NCBI GenBank assembly: GCA_029204225.1
Contig: CM055093.1
Location: 33,057,777 to 33,121,776 of the forward strand
Length of the DNA stretch: 64,000 bases
Origin: Diphasiastrum complanatum
Lineage: Eukaryota > Streptophyta > Lycopodiopsida > Lycopodiales > Lycopodiaceae
Reading direction: 5' to 3'
Positions within the stretch are counted from its first letter, which is position 1, and each line of letters starts with the position of its first letter. A program made the translations under genes and the position numbers. Of the stretch, positions 23,331 to 33,306 are shown piece after piece. The notes beneath the pieces were generated by a model. That model saw only the letters and a program-made list of their open reading frames with translations, did no database searches and was not told the DNA's origin.

Positions 23331-23705
23331 ACTACATTTGGACCGCATTTGAATCGTAAAAAAGGTTCAAATGATGTTGAAGAGAATAAAGGTGGCCAGG
23401 CCTTCAATGTACTTCAAATTCTTGACATTCGAATATTGAAAGTAAATCAGGATTGGCTACCTTTTGATCAAGATTATGGAATATGTGCAGAATCCCGTGT
23501 ATTTTACCAGGTGAAAGTTTGCACCCAGAAATAAACTGGTTTTGCAGGTCTGCGTCTGTTCAAAAACACGACAAAAAATGCAGGTAGCAAAACAAAGATT
23601 CATAATTCTTACAGGTATCAGATGAGCAGACAATAAACCAAGAAAGGTTGCATCTGATCCTAGATCATACTGGACTGACCTCCTAAAAAGTAGAAAGGGT
23701 TGATC
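23331..23705. other. No gene recognised
   Basis: Short frames only (up to about 89 codons, on opposite strands). No motif, repeat or RNA gene was seen. Confidence 0.4.
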
Positions 23706-23850
23706 GGTCAATGTGACACGTGTCATATGCTCACTGAGACACTTGGTCCAGTGTATGAGTGACGGTCAATGGATGGGTCAACAGACACGTGTCATATGCT
23801 CATTGGGACACTTGGTCCAATGCATGAGTGACACATGTTAGACTGTCCAC
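23706..23850 (+). repeat. ~71-bp tandem duplication carrying ACGTGTC palindromes
   Basis: GACACGTGTCATATGCTCA is followed by CTGAGACACTTGGTCCAGTG at about 23712, and again from about 23783 as TTGGGACACTTGGTCCAATG; each copy ends ATGAGTGAC. Each contains the palindrome GACACGTGTC, and a related GCCACGTGTCGAC lies at about 23920. The ACGTGTC core matches the plant ABRE/G-box motif, but no nearby gene suggests a regulatory role. Confidence 0.8.
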
Positions 23851-23949
23851 CTACTAGCTTGCCTATGTGTCAGAGTATTTCCAAGTGGCAAGTGTCGACT
23901 GTGCATGGAGTTTGCCACGTGTCGACGTTAGGATGTGTCAAGGTTAAGG

Positions 23950-24352
23950 AGTGCTTGAGGGGATATAGTGTGAGCCTCGCCAAGCATTCCCTTGGTGTAT
24001 TCCTATGAAGCTATGGTTGGGAGGAGACTTGCAGTAGAGCTCTCATGTTTGCTTTTTGATCTATGTAATATGATGAGTTTTTTTTGGCTCTTTTTTCATC
24101 CAAAATGCAGATTGGTGTGTTTTTTAAGTTTTTTGGATGATTGGTTTGGGTTTCAAGCCTTTAGAGGTTGTTCAGGGCCTCCTCTACCCTCTCACACCTC
24201 CTCCGCTAGCTGTGAACAGTCCAAACACAAAAAAATACAGAAAACTAACTCTAAACTCCCAAAAATCTACCTAAACTACTCTAAAAAACAAGAAAATAGC
24301 TAAAATGCAACTAAACTAGTTAGTGGAAACCTATCCCCGGCAACGATGCCAC
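23950..24352 (-). mobile_element. Leader and primer-binding site of LTR-B element (minus strand)
   Basis: Directly left of the LTR-B copy at 24353, the plus strand reads CCCCGGCAACGATGCCA (24335-24351). Its reverse complement TGGCATCGTTGCCGGGG differs at two positions from TGGCGCCGTTGCCGGGG, the aspartate-tRNA primer-binding site typical of Athila/Tat-type gypsy elements. This orients the adjacent LTR as a 5' LTR on the minus strand, with the A/T-rich 5' leader running left. No gag or pol follows, so only the leader survives. Confidence 0.65.
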
Positions 24353-25167
24353 TGTGGGGTTGAAGATCTCTCGTAGTATAGCCCTTCCGCCTGTCAACAA
24401 AGGTTAGATCACTGGATAGGTGCCTAACTATGCATAGATGCTACTTTTAGTTAATTTCCTACTTTCTCCCTTAACTCTACTCACCACTATACTACTCCTC
24501 TTTAACTCTACTCCTCTACACTAACATTCATCATAGTTTTGTTGAAGGGAAGGAATGGAGAAGAAGAGATTGAGAAGAGAAGAGAAAGAGAGAGAAAGAG
24601 AGTGAGGGTGGAGGTTAGCTCAAATGCTCCTTATGCTTGCAAATGGAAAAACATTCACTATGGCAAACAATAAACATGGAAATAGAAAGCAATAGAAAAC
24701 ATAACCAAGAGCAATAGCAAGTAGTGAATAGCAAATGATGATGCTTTTCTTCCAAAAATGGTAGAGTTTCCTCCCTCTCATTAAGCATGGAAATAGTGTA
24801 CAAATGGTGTCTTTTTATAAAATGGAGAAGGCCCTTGCCCCTCAATCTTATTGGCTAATTTTCACAATGATCCTAACCATTCATCTTGGATCCAACTTGA
24901 TCCAAGGGTCCACAAAAAGTACATTAGAAACCATTCATGTGAGTCCCAATTTGGACCCAACTCTAAAAAGTGATCTCTAAGTTCAAAAATGACATTGGGC
25001 CTCTAGTTTTATTTTAATTACAAGGCCCAAGTCAAGTTTATTTTATTTACAACTTCAATTGCGTGCTCATTGGGCCATGGGCTTATACACGCAGAATGCC
25101 ATGCCCTCGCAACACTTTTTATTGGAAGATTTTATTTATTTACACTTTGTTGGGAATGCCCCCAACA
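24353..25167 (-). repeat. LTR-B copy 1 (5' LTR, minus strand, ~815 bp)
   Basis: Begins TGTGGGGTTGAAGATC and ends CCCCCAACA on the plus strand. It is the inverted counterpart of 27122-27920 over its whole length (CTATGCATAGATGCTACTTT, CCCATTTTATAAAA region and GCGAGGGCATGGCAT region in reverse). The flanking five bases are GCCAC on the left and ACCAC on the right, a near match that could be a mutated target duplication if this is a solo insertion. Confidence 0.85.
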
Positions 25168-27077
25168 ACCACCCTCCAGTTTCCCTCTGTTCCTCCCATC
25201 CTCTCGTTCGGACAAACCGTCCTCACCCCTGTTTCCACAGTTATTTCTCAAACCCCACCCGCTTCACCAACAAAGGTTGCCGAGGGCAACCAACTGTTGT
25301 CTGATGACGCACTTGTCCAAACAATGTTTGTACCATCGCCAGATCGAGCTGATCCTACCGCCCCAGATGACATCAGGTCCAATGAGAACCTGATCGAAGA
25401 TAATGACGACGGGATTCCACAAGTCGTTGGGGCCGATACAACACAAGCCCCTGCCAGTGCCAGTGTACCGGCTGCTCCCACAGATCTAACGACGACGTAC
25501 CAAACTCTGGGGAAATACATCCTAGATGTGGTAGCGGCCAAAGCTATTCTGGAAAGTAGGGTACTACACCTGGCGACAAGTAATACACAGTTGCGAGCAG
25601 GCCTCACCAAGCTGCAGCAAGAGCTGATTTTGGCTCAACAACATGAACAAGCAGGGCACCAGGAGATTGCCAAGCTGCAGAAGAAGGAGGAGGGCCTCAA
25701 CAAATATATCCAAAGCCTCTCCAACTCGATGACTGAGGCCTCCACGAAGGTGCGGGAGCTTCAAGCTGAAGCGTCCCAACGGCTTGCCCTCATCTAGGCG
25801 CAACCTTTTTGGAAGCAGAGAATATGCGCCTAGGGACGGAGGTCAAATCCCTACAAGACGAAAAGCTCGTCTGGTTAGCTCAACCTCCACCGGACTCAAG
25901 GAGGCTTTCTCAATCAGAGATGAATCTTCTACGGTGTCAGGTGTATGTTTATAGCCAAACCTTAAATAACTACCAGGCAGAGTTCAACAAGTATCGGGCA
26001 AGCACAACACATGAGTTCGCCCAGGCCAAGTAAGCCCTCAAGGCGTGCCAAAAATTTATGGACGCGAAGGCCCAGCCCACCCACGTGGTAATTCCACCGC
26101 CACCTAATTTTGACGTTGCGCACGCTAGTACTAGCCAAGATCAGAGCCAGCAGGCAGCAGAGGGATCTCAACCATATCAAGGGTCTGAAGGCCAAGACCA
26201 AGGGCAAACGGATGCGGTTGTTGAGACGCGAGACCAGGGCCAAGGACAACCACCAGTCAAAGCCAAGCAACATCATCCAGAGATTCGCGTACGATATCTG
26301 CCAGCTAGGCCTTCCGAAGACCGAAGTCCATGGAGGAGAAAATCGATGAATTTTTATCAAAGTATCTCCACGAGTCATCAAGAGACGGCTGACAGATATT
26401 GTTCTCAGCTCAGACCATAAAAGAAAACGAACTGCAAGCATTGTCCGCCCTCCAACCACAACCAGAGTGGCGTCAGCAGTTATTTGAAAGAGACCCTACA
26501 GCCATCAGGGCCTACGTGACAAGTCCACAACAACTACGGGTGAACGCGCACTTCCTGCCATGTCCACGAAGATCCAAATGGGCAGAATGCGGCACCCCTC
26601 TGGACAAGATCACACTTCAGAATTTCAATTGGTCGGTCATACAATCAAAATATGGGTGGACTACGGATGTAGACGTCAAAAGGGCTCTCACCGCATTCGC
26701 CAACCAATACATCAATTGCCCTGATCCCACAGTCCGCGCGGCAGCCACTTACGCCCGAGATTTAGAACATCTGATGGGGATCGAAACTAAATGAGACAGT
26801 TTTCTCCCATCCATATTCTTTAATGTTAATAAGACGCTACTTTCAGACAAAGTCGAAGATCAGCTGCCAATAGCTCGTGTATATTATCGAACTGCGCTTT
26901 TGAGTGATCCATGGACATGCCGATTCCAAACATGGGTCGACCAAGATTGGCTGGGGGGGATCCACAAGTCTCTTCACACGCCAAAGGACTTAAAAAATTG
27001 AACCGCCTCAACTTTATGGAGGATGTCACCACCTACCTCATCCAGCAAAGGCGGGCGAAAAAAACGCTCTACTAAAC
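25168..27077 (+). pseudogene. Unknown coding region between inverted LTRs; coiled-coil protein
   Basis: A chain of plus-strand open frames with protein-like composition: 25168-25797, 25809-26033, 26058-26420, 26399-26794, and a further stretch to about 27077. They look like one ancestral gene broken by a few frame shifts. The order is: Pro/Thr-rich acidic N-terminus; a strong heptad coiled coil (about 25500-25900; TYQTLGKYILDVV, NTQLRAGLTKLQQELILAQQ, AENMRLGTEVKSLQDEK); a Gln/Gly-rich linker (DQGQGQPPV); a Trp-containing globular part (ENELQALSALQPQPEWRQQL, FNWSVIQSKYGWTTDVDV, RDLEHLMG); and a tail (TWVDQDWLGGIH, TTYLIQQRRAKKTLY). I do not recognise the family. It may be an accessory ORF of an LTR element or captured host sequence. 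The first 38 codons of the longest frame lie in the LTR and are probably not native. Confidence 0.55.
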
Positions 27078-27121
27078 CGGCAGAGTGTCGAGGGACCGGC
27101 ACTACTTCAGGCCGTGGGTCC

Positions 27122-27920
27122 TGTTGGGGGTATTCCCAACAAAGTGTAAATAAATAAAATCATCCAATAAAATGTGTTGCGAGGGCATGGCATCCTGCGT
27201 GTATAAGCCCATGGCCCAATGAGCACGCAAATAAAGTTGTAAATAAAATAAACATGACTTGGGCCTTGGAATTAAAATAAAACTAGAGGCCCAAGGTCAT
27301 TTTTAGACTTAGAGATTACTTTTTAGAGTTGGGTCCAAATTGGGACTCACATGAATCTTGTGATTTCTAATGTACTTTTTGTGGACCCTTGGATCAAGTT
27401 GGGTCCAAGATGAATAGATAGGATCATTGTGAATATTAGCCAATAGGATTGAGGGGCAAGGGTCTTCCCCATTTTATAAAAACGCACTATTTGTACACTA
27501 TTTTTATGCTTAATGAGAAAGAGGAAACTCTACCAATTTTGGAAGAGAAGCATCCTCATTTGCAATTCAATGCTTGCTATTGCTCTTGTTGTTTTCAATT
27601 GCTTTCAAGTTCATGCTTTTTGGTTTCAATAGTAAAATCTGCATTTGAGCTAACCTCCACCCTCACTCTCTATCTCTCTCTCTTACTCTCTTCTCTTCTC
27701 AATCTCTTCTTTTCTATTCCTTCCCTTCACCCAAATCATGATGAATGTTAGTGTAGAGGAGTAGAGTTAAAGGAGAATAGTGTTAGTGGTGAGTAGAATT
27801 AAGGGAGGAAGTAGGAAACTAACTAAAAGTAGCATCTATGCATAGTTAGGTACCTATCCAGTGATCTAACCCTTGTTGACAGGCGGGAGGGCTATACTAC
27901 GTGAGATCTTCGACCCTACA
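27122..27920 (+). repeat. LTR-B copy 2 (~799 bp, plus strand)
   Basis: Starts TGTTGGGGGTATTCCCAACA, which itself begins with a short hairpin, and ends GATCTTCGACCCTACA (TG...CA termini). It is the inverted partner of 24353-25167 and the full-length version of 5591-6273. A TATA-like TTTTATAAAAAC lies at about 27472. Flanking bases GGTCC and ATGGT do not match, and no primer-binding site follows, so it is not the 5' LTR of an element lying to its right. Confidence 0.85.
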
Positions 27921-28434
27921 ATGGTATGCTACATTGAAAGATAACCTATATGACATGAAAACATTGGAGAGTTGCCAAAAATGACAACCCCTTTGCATCT
28001 ATGTATATGATCTCTTGGATACAACATGAACTATGTGTTTGGAGAGCCCTAGTAGAGAAACCCACATGTATAGTTATGATGTGACAGCTTTTGTGCATAA
28101 CTATAAGGGGCCGGAACCAATTTTTGGTTTTTTAGCTTTGCATTTTGACAAATTGTGTGTTTTTTTTTTAGCGTTGCACGATTTTCTTCCTCCATCTTCT
28201 TGCAAAAAGGGGACATATGAGAGAGAGAATGTATGATGTTGTGGAGAAAAACTAATTGCCCTATAATTCTAGTGACCTACAATTGGCAGTTTTCTATGGT
28301 GAAAACTGGAGGGCCCGGTTGAGATTCTGAAAAATTCCAAAGAGAGAATGATTTAGAATAGTTGAGAGTATAAATTATTCTTGGAATATTCTAAAGAGAA
28401 TTCGTTAAAGAGAGAGGAGGCAAGAGGAGTATTC

Positions 28435-28436
<2 letters not shown>
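27921..28436. other. No gene recognised
   Basis: Unassigned DNA between LTR-B copy 2 and a GA microsatellite. Only short frames are present. Confidence 0.4.

Positions 28437-28506
<70 letters not shown>
28437..28506 (+). repeat. (GA)n microsatellite
   Basis: About 35 GA units; the longest or second-longest GA tract in the window. Confidence 0.97.
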
Positions 28507-28508
<2 letters not shown>

Positions 28509-28633
28509 CACTCATTTCATCAAAATTTGTATGAACACAAGGCTCATCAAAGAAAAACAAACTTATCCCATTTGCCGCCACGCCGAGATCGTTGCCTCCC
28601 CCAATGTGACAAGGCTAGTGTCATACACGGATG

Positions 28634-28816
28634 ATGCATAGGCTTATTGTGAGATATGGATCCCCCTCATGGGCTGCTCCTACCCGACCCTAAGCTCGTA
28701 GGAACATGTTTGCATCTATCTCACATGCATAGGCTTATCATGAGATATGGATTCCCCTCATGGGCTGCTCCTACCCGACCCTAAGCTCGTAGGAACATGT
28801 TTGCATCTATCTCTCT
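28634..28816 (+). repeat. 91-bp tandem duplication
   Basis: Units start at 28634 and 28725 (ATGCATAGGCTTAT) and include GGGCTGCTCCTACCCGACCC and GCTCGTAGGAACATGTTTGC in both. They differ at about three positions, so the duplication is recent. Confidence 0.93.
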
Positions 28817-28921
28817 CTCCAACACCTCACTTTATGGCTATTTCTCATCTCAGAACCTAAAAAGCCAAAAACCCTAAAAAGCCAAAAAAAATCATCTCTC
28901 CTTCAACTCTCCTTCACGTAG

Positions 28922-28979
<58 letters not shown>

Positions 28980-29300
28980 AAAATAATCTCTCCTTCACCT
29001 CTCCTTCACACATCTATCTCTCTCTCCTTTCCCGCTCCCTTCTCTCACCTCCCATCTCTCCGCTCTCTCTCTCAACTCTCTCCATCTCCTTCCCCGCTCT
29101 CCCTCTCAGCTCACCTCCCATCTCTCTCTCAACATTATCTCTCTCTCTCTCTCTCTCTCATAGCACGCTCTCTCTCTCTCTCTTGATCCACCATCGCTGC
29201 AGCCTCTCTCGATCCACCATCATGCTCTCTCTCTCTCTAACCTCTCTCTCTCTCTCAATACTACTGTCTCGATGCATCCATCGCTCGCGCTCTCTCGAAA
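28817..29300. repeat. CT-rich tract upstream of the sHSP gene
   Basis: Dense CTCTCTCT with a pure (CT)n run at about 28929-28975 and shorter runs to 29270. It lies 600-1000 bp upstream of the sHSP start. CT-rich stretches are common in plant 5' regions; a role here is inference. Confidence 0.85.
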
Positions 29301-29558
29301 GTTGTTTCTAAAACTTTCGAAAAGCACGTTTCTGTTTCTAAAATCAACGTGTTTGGCCTTCAACATCACTTCAATGGCCTTTCAACTGGCTTTCAAAAAC
29401 AATTTAGGGCAAACCTGGACCAATCAATAGCTTGAAAACACGTTTTCTCCACAACATCCTACATTCTCTCACTCATGAGTGTGACAAAGAGAGAGAGCCT
29501 TGGACCCACGTTGGCTTCCTTATCTCATCTCACCTGCCAAAGGCGGACCCTAAACGGC

Positions 29559-29698
29559 CTTCATGAACGTCCCGTTTCATAACTCGAGAGTCTTCTACAT
29601 TCATCTCTTCTCTCTACTTTTCTAGAGCTTTCTTCCACCCCTTCTACTCTCTCCTCTCCTCTCGCACTTTACGACAATACATCCTCTCTATATATATT
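29559..29698 (+). promoter_or_regulatory. Heat-shock-element-like sites and TATA box of the sHSP gene
   Basis: The heat-shock element consists of alternating nGAAn and nTTCn modules. Positions 29559-29573 read TTC-AT-GAA-CG-TCC, three modules with one mismatch. Positions 29619-29633 read TTC-TA-GAG-CT-TTC, three modules with one mismatch. A TATA box (TATATATATT) lies at 29689-29698, about 55 bp after the second site and 200 bp before the ATG. This spacing fits a heat-inducible promoter bound by heat-shock factor. Confidence 0.6.
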
Positions 29699-29895
29699 CT
29701 CCTCATTCTTCCATATCTTGCATAATGTCAGTGAGTTCGTGACGAGCCATCTACAGCTACGCGGTTATAGTAATTGATATAATCTCGACATTGGGGATTC
29801 TCAATTCATCAACTCTCGCCATTGAGACAATCTTAGCAATCGCAGACAGCAATTCATTTCTGAGAAAGAAGTTGTTTTACCTCTTTTAGCTGAAT

Positions 29896-30566
29896 ATGGC
29901 TTTGACCCCATTCTTTTTTGGACGAGATCAAAGTGTTTTTGATCCCTTGGATAGAATTCTAGAGCCTTTTGACAGATTTCCTCTGTGGGACAATGCACCT
30001 TCTCGACAGTTCGCCCAGGATGTGAGTGCCATTGCCAGTACTCGAGTAGACTGGCTTGAAACCCCGGAGGCTCATATTTTTAAAGCCGATCTACCAGGTA
30101 ATTCATTGTTCCTGATCTCAGCATATGTTTCTAAGACTATGCTCACAATTTCTAATTATCTTCCTCGGCCTGGCTTATTGCCAGAATCTTCATGTTCGGG
30201 CTCTCTTTATGGTACTTATTGTTGTTCGCTTTCTCTGATTCATCGGATTTGTAAATCTTTTGAATGTGTCTTGATTTGTTGCTGTTTTGGATTTCAGGAT
30301 TGAAAAAGGAAGAAATAAAGGTTCAGGTGGAAGATGGACGTACGTTACAGATAAGCGGGGAACGCAAGAAAGAGGAGGTGGAGAAGACGGACAAATGGCA
30401 TCGGGTGGAGCGTAGGCAGGGCAGTTTCTTGCGACGCTTCCGCTTACCAGAGAATGCGAAAGTGGAGGAAGTGAAGGCGAAGGTTGAGGATGGCGTCCTC
30501 ACCGTCACTGTTCCCAAAATCGAGAAACCTAAGCAAGAAGTGAAGCCCATCGAAATTTCCAGCTAA
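29896..30566 (+). CDS. Class I small heat-shock protein (about 17-18 kDa), two exons
   Basis: A cytosolic ATP-independent chaperone that holds unfolding proteins during heat stress and assembles into oligomers. Exons are 29896-30097 and 30298-30566; the 200-bp intron has GT...AG ends and splits the glycine codon of DLPG|LKKEE, giving 156 residues, the usual class I length. The N-terminal arm carries the class I signature [14 protein letters not shown]. The alpha-crystallin domain runs from about residue 50 ([19 protein letters not shown]) through [20 protein letters not shown] to GVLTVTVPK near residue 140. The C-terminal tail has the I-x-I oligomerisation motif (PIEISS). No targeting peptide is seen. 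An AATAAA signal lies at 30591-30596. Most angiosperm class I genes lack introns, so the intron is unusual. Reading straight through the intron gives stops, so splicing is needed. Confidence 0.93.
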
Positions 30567-30599
30567 ATTGCAACAACATACTGCATGCCAAATAAAAGA

Positions 30600-31340
30600 G
30601 AACTTAAGATGTTTGAACAACATACGTCGAGCTCAATTTTCCTGATTCGCTTTCCAAGCAATAAGAATGAAACTATGTCCATAATGAAACCCTTGAGGCT
30701 TGAATGCCGACGGACACTTAAAAGACTCTGTATCAAGTTTTTGCTACTAGTAATATATACCTTGGCCTTTCAAAGCCTTTTATGATAAATGCGCATGATG
30801 ACTTTGATTTCTTTTTTTACATCTCAGATTAGCCTCAGGTGTATTATCTCTGAGATTGTAGATGTCTGTCTAGTGTGCCTTGTGAGTTTTGTGGACGTGT
30901 GTGTTCTGTTATCTACCCGCAGATGCCATCGCCAGATACCATTTTTTTTTTAACAATAATAGCTGGGTAAAATATTATCATCAGGATTCAGCAGTACCAA
31001 TGGCAGCTGAGAATCCCGCATATTCCAGTTCTTTCATATAAAGCAGAAAATATTGCAGTGAAGGATGCCATTTTCACGCTTTCCAACCTGCTCATTTGAA
31101 AACAAACAATCCTTGTGACTCTTTGATACGGTTCTTTCAAAGCAGTAGCAGAAGTTTCTTGTCGGGCGTGGGCGTTTCTCGATAAATATTCTTGAACAAG
31201 AATCTAAACCTTCCATACAGTAGCATTACCTAAAGCGCAGGCAATAAACTAACTGGCCTTTAAAAAGTGTACCTGAAAAGTATCTTCAAATCTCCTGCAA
31301 GCTGCAGGCAGCAGCACTGTGATGTCAAATGACTTTGATT
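30600..31340. other. sHSP downstream region, no gene recognised
   Basis: Probable 3' UTR followed by intergenic DNA. I see nothing I can name. Confidence 0.4.
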
Positions 31341-31345
31341 TCCAA

Positions 31346-31640
31346 TCATCCATCTTGCTGGATGTCAATATGCTTACTTTTCTTGTGAAACCCTCCATTT
31401 CTACATATGAAAATACAACACTGATTGTCATTGTATATGTGCATGCTCTCAGTTGTTATCCCCAATTCTGTGCAGAAATGATCTTTTTCTCCATGACATA
31501 ATCCCATCAGCTCGGCCTCTGTGGATGACAGGGGCACAGATTTTTGCTTTGAGTTCGCCCAGCTGACAGCCGCATTTCCCATCAAAAAGACATCCGCAAG
31601 TAGATTTTTTTTTCATCTAGATCACTTGCCCGGTTAGAGT
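31346..31640 (-). pseudogene. Copia RNase H fragment (minus strand)
   Basis: A 79-codon minus-strand frame reads AVSWANSKQKSVPLSSTEAE, then LMGLCHGEKDHFCTELG, NDNQCCIF and KSKHIDIQQDG. This matches copia RNase H (SSTEAEYxAL..., DNQSA..., KHIDI). The pattern is internally complete but isolated, with no other pol domain next to it. Confidence 0.8.
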
Positions 31641-31956
31641 CTACACGTATCCTCATATTTCATTTTAAGGAGCATGGTAACATAGTCCATGCTTTATTGT
31701 TCCCTTCAGGTAATTCAAAACCCTCTTAGCTGACAACCAGTGAATTTGTGGATGAAGTTCGAAGTGCATGGGGTTTAGATCATATAACTCATTATATGAT
31801 AAGATTTTGATGTTGCACTAGTGTAGACAAATATTTGCAATTAATTTAAATACTTTTTGAACTGATTTATATTTTTTTATGATATGTAGCACATATTACG
31901 ACATCATTCGACATTCTTTGCAAGAAATAGTGAAAGTCTTAGCATATGGTTATCGC

Positions 31957-32095
31957 CTAATGCATCCTGGGCACATAGTCATGCATAGTCCTATGTTCCC
32001 TATACATAGATTCACCTAGAATAGAGTCCTATGCATGGACCAACTATTCATAGAATTGCTATTGATAACTCTACACATGCATACACTGTCTCATT
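31957..32095 (-). repeat. Fragment of LTR-E (gypsy family)
   Basis: Near-identical to about 32487-32628 and 61728-61862 (CATCCTGGGCACATAG, CCCTATACATAGATTCACC, GACCAACTATTCATAGAATT). Only the middle of the 524-bp LTR is present. It is joined to leader sequence at about 32096. Confidence 0.85.
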
Positions 32096-32269
32096 ATCCC
32101 ATAAACACAATGAAATTTGAGAGAGATATGGAACATGCAAATTGAATTTGGGAAGATCCACCAACTTGCAACCTTGCTCCTCTCCTTGGATGAGAATACT
32201 AGTTGAATACCACCAAGCTCCAATGAAAAGCACCACCTCTCCAAGCTTGTTAGCCTTGCTCTGATACCA
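32096..32269 (-). mobile_element. Leader and primer-binding site of gypsy family E
   Basis: Positions 32258-32269 read GCTCTGATACCA, the exact reverse complement of the tRNA-iMet primer-binding site, directly beside the LTR that starts at 32270. The ~160 bp to the left is leader. With the LTR fragment beyond it the arrangement (LTR - leader - LTR piece) is what remains after loss of the internal coding region. Confidence 0.75.
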
Positions 32270-32793
32270 CTATAAGGGAAGCTCCTTAGATTATGCTTAC
32301 AAATCCTAAACACAAAAGGATAACACACTATGGAGAAATCACCCAACCAAGTAAAAGCATCCAATCAATCTCTAGAAGCCTCACCCCCAAGTCAAGGAAC
32401 AAGAAGCATGAATGTAGAGTGAGAGCCTGGCAATGAATCAAGATTCATGATGAGGAGTAGGGCGAGTTTGGTCCTCTTATATAGAGCCTAATTCATCCTG
32501 GGCACATAGCCATGCATAGCCCTATGTTCCCTATACATAGATTCACCTAGAATAGAGTCCTATGCATGGACCAACTATTCATAAAATTGCTATTGATAAC
32601 TCTACGCATGCATACACTGTCTCATTACCTTGTCTAAACTCCACTTAGTGTGTTCTGGGCCTCACAAGGATATAAGTTACTTTCGGGTCACGTCCACTAT
32701 GATGTGGCATAACTAACAGCTTGTTTCACTGGAGTACAGTGTATCCAAGACTAGGAGTATACTGTATCCTATGTACTGGTCATGGACATAACA
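32270..32793 (-). repeat. LTR-E copy (524 bp)
   Basis: Runs from CTATAAGGGAAGCTCC to GGACATAACA. It matches 61508-62031 end to end and has the same length. On the minus strand it begins TGTTATGTCC and is followed by the primer-binding site, so it is a 5' LTR. Confidence 0.88.
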
Positions 32794-32881
32794 AGGACCT
32801 TCAATAGGAATGTGTTCAATAGTTCGAGAGAGCCCGATAGTTCGACTATATGAGCTTTGCCCTTGCCTTTGAGGTCGATAA

Positions 32882-33230
32882 TGTTGGATTTATTCTCTCT
32901 ACTCTCTTAAATCCCATGTTAATCTATGGCAACCACTCATGGATGCAGAGACGCATAATGGTCAAAAAAGTTGCTTTCTAATGCTGATTTTGTGTAGAGA
33001 TTTGCAAAGATAGATTGTGACAACTAGAGTGCAATCCACAAATCAAGCTCGATCGAAACACATTGACATGTAATATCATTTTGTGAGAGACATAGTTGGA
33101 AACAGAAGGTGTTGTGTAGAAATGCGACACTTTGAAGAACATTGTTGATTCTTTAATTGAGGCAACTAGTGTAGAGAAGTTTTCATGGTGTAGAAAAGGC
33201 ATGCCATGTTTCACTTTGAAAACTTAAAAG
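32882..33230 (+). mobile_element. Scraps of copia family A: LTR start and RNase H tail
   Basis: Positions 32882-32926 (TGTTGGATTTATTCTCTCTA..., CTTAAATCCCATGTTAATCT) match the first ~45 bp of the LTR at 60736. From about 33030 to 33215 the plus strand gives a broken copia pol C-terminus: KLDRNTLTCNIIL (family SKHIDIxYHF), then KNIVDSLIEATSVEKF. Order and spacing show rearrangement. Confidence 0.55.
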
Positions 33231-33253
33231 TTGCAGCATCAAATGTCTTATGC

Positions 33254-33254
<1 letters not shown>

Positions 33255-33302
<48 letters not shown>
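33255..33302 (+). repeat. (AC)n microsatellite
   Basis: About 23 AC units. Confidence 0.97.

Positions 33303-33306
<4 letters not shown>

Noticed and set aside
25063-25167. N-terminal 35 codons of the 244-codon frame as part of the protein
   Set aside because: These bases belong to the LTR-B copy; the coding-like part starts at about 25168.
28620-28820. CRISPR-like direct repeats
   Set aside because: Only two adjacent units without spacers; plant nuclear DNA.
29290-29345. TTTCGAAA-containing text as a further heat-shock element
   Set aside because: TTC and GAA modules are not spaced by two bases, so it does not meet the motif.
30098-30303. Extension of the sHSP first frame into 30098-30303 as a 135-residue protein
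   Set aside because: GT...AG ends and the perfect restoration of DLPGLKKEE across 30097/30298 show an intron.
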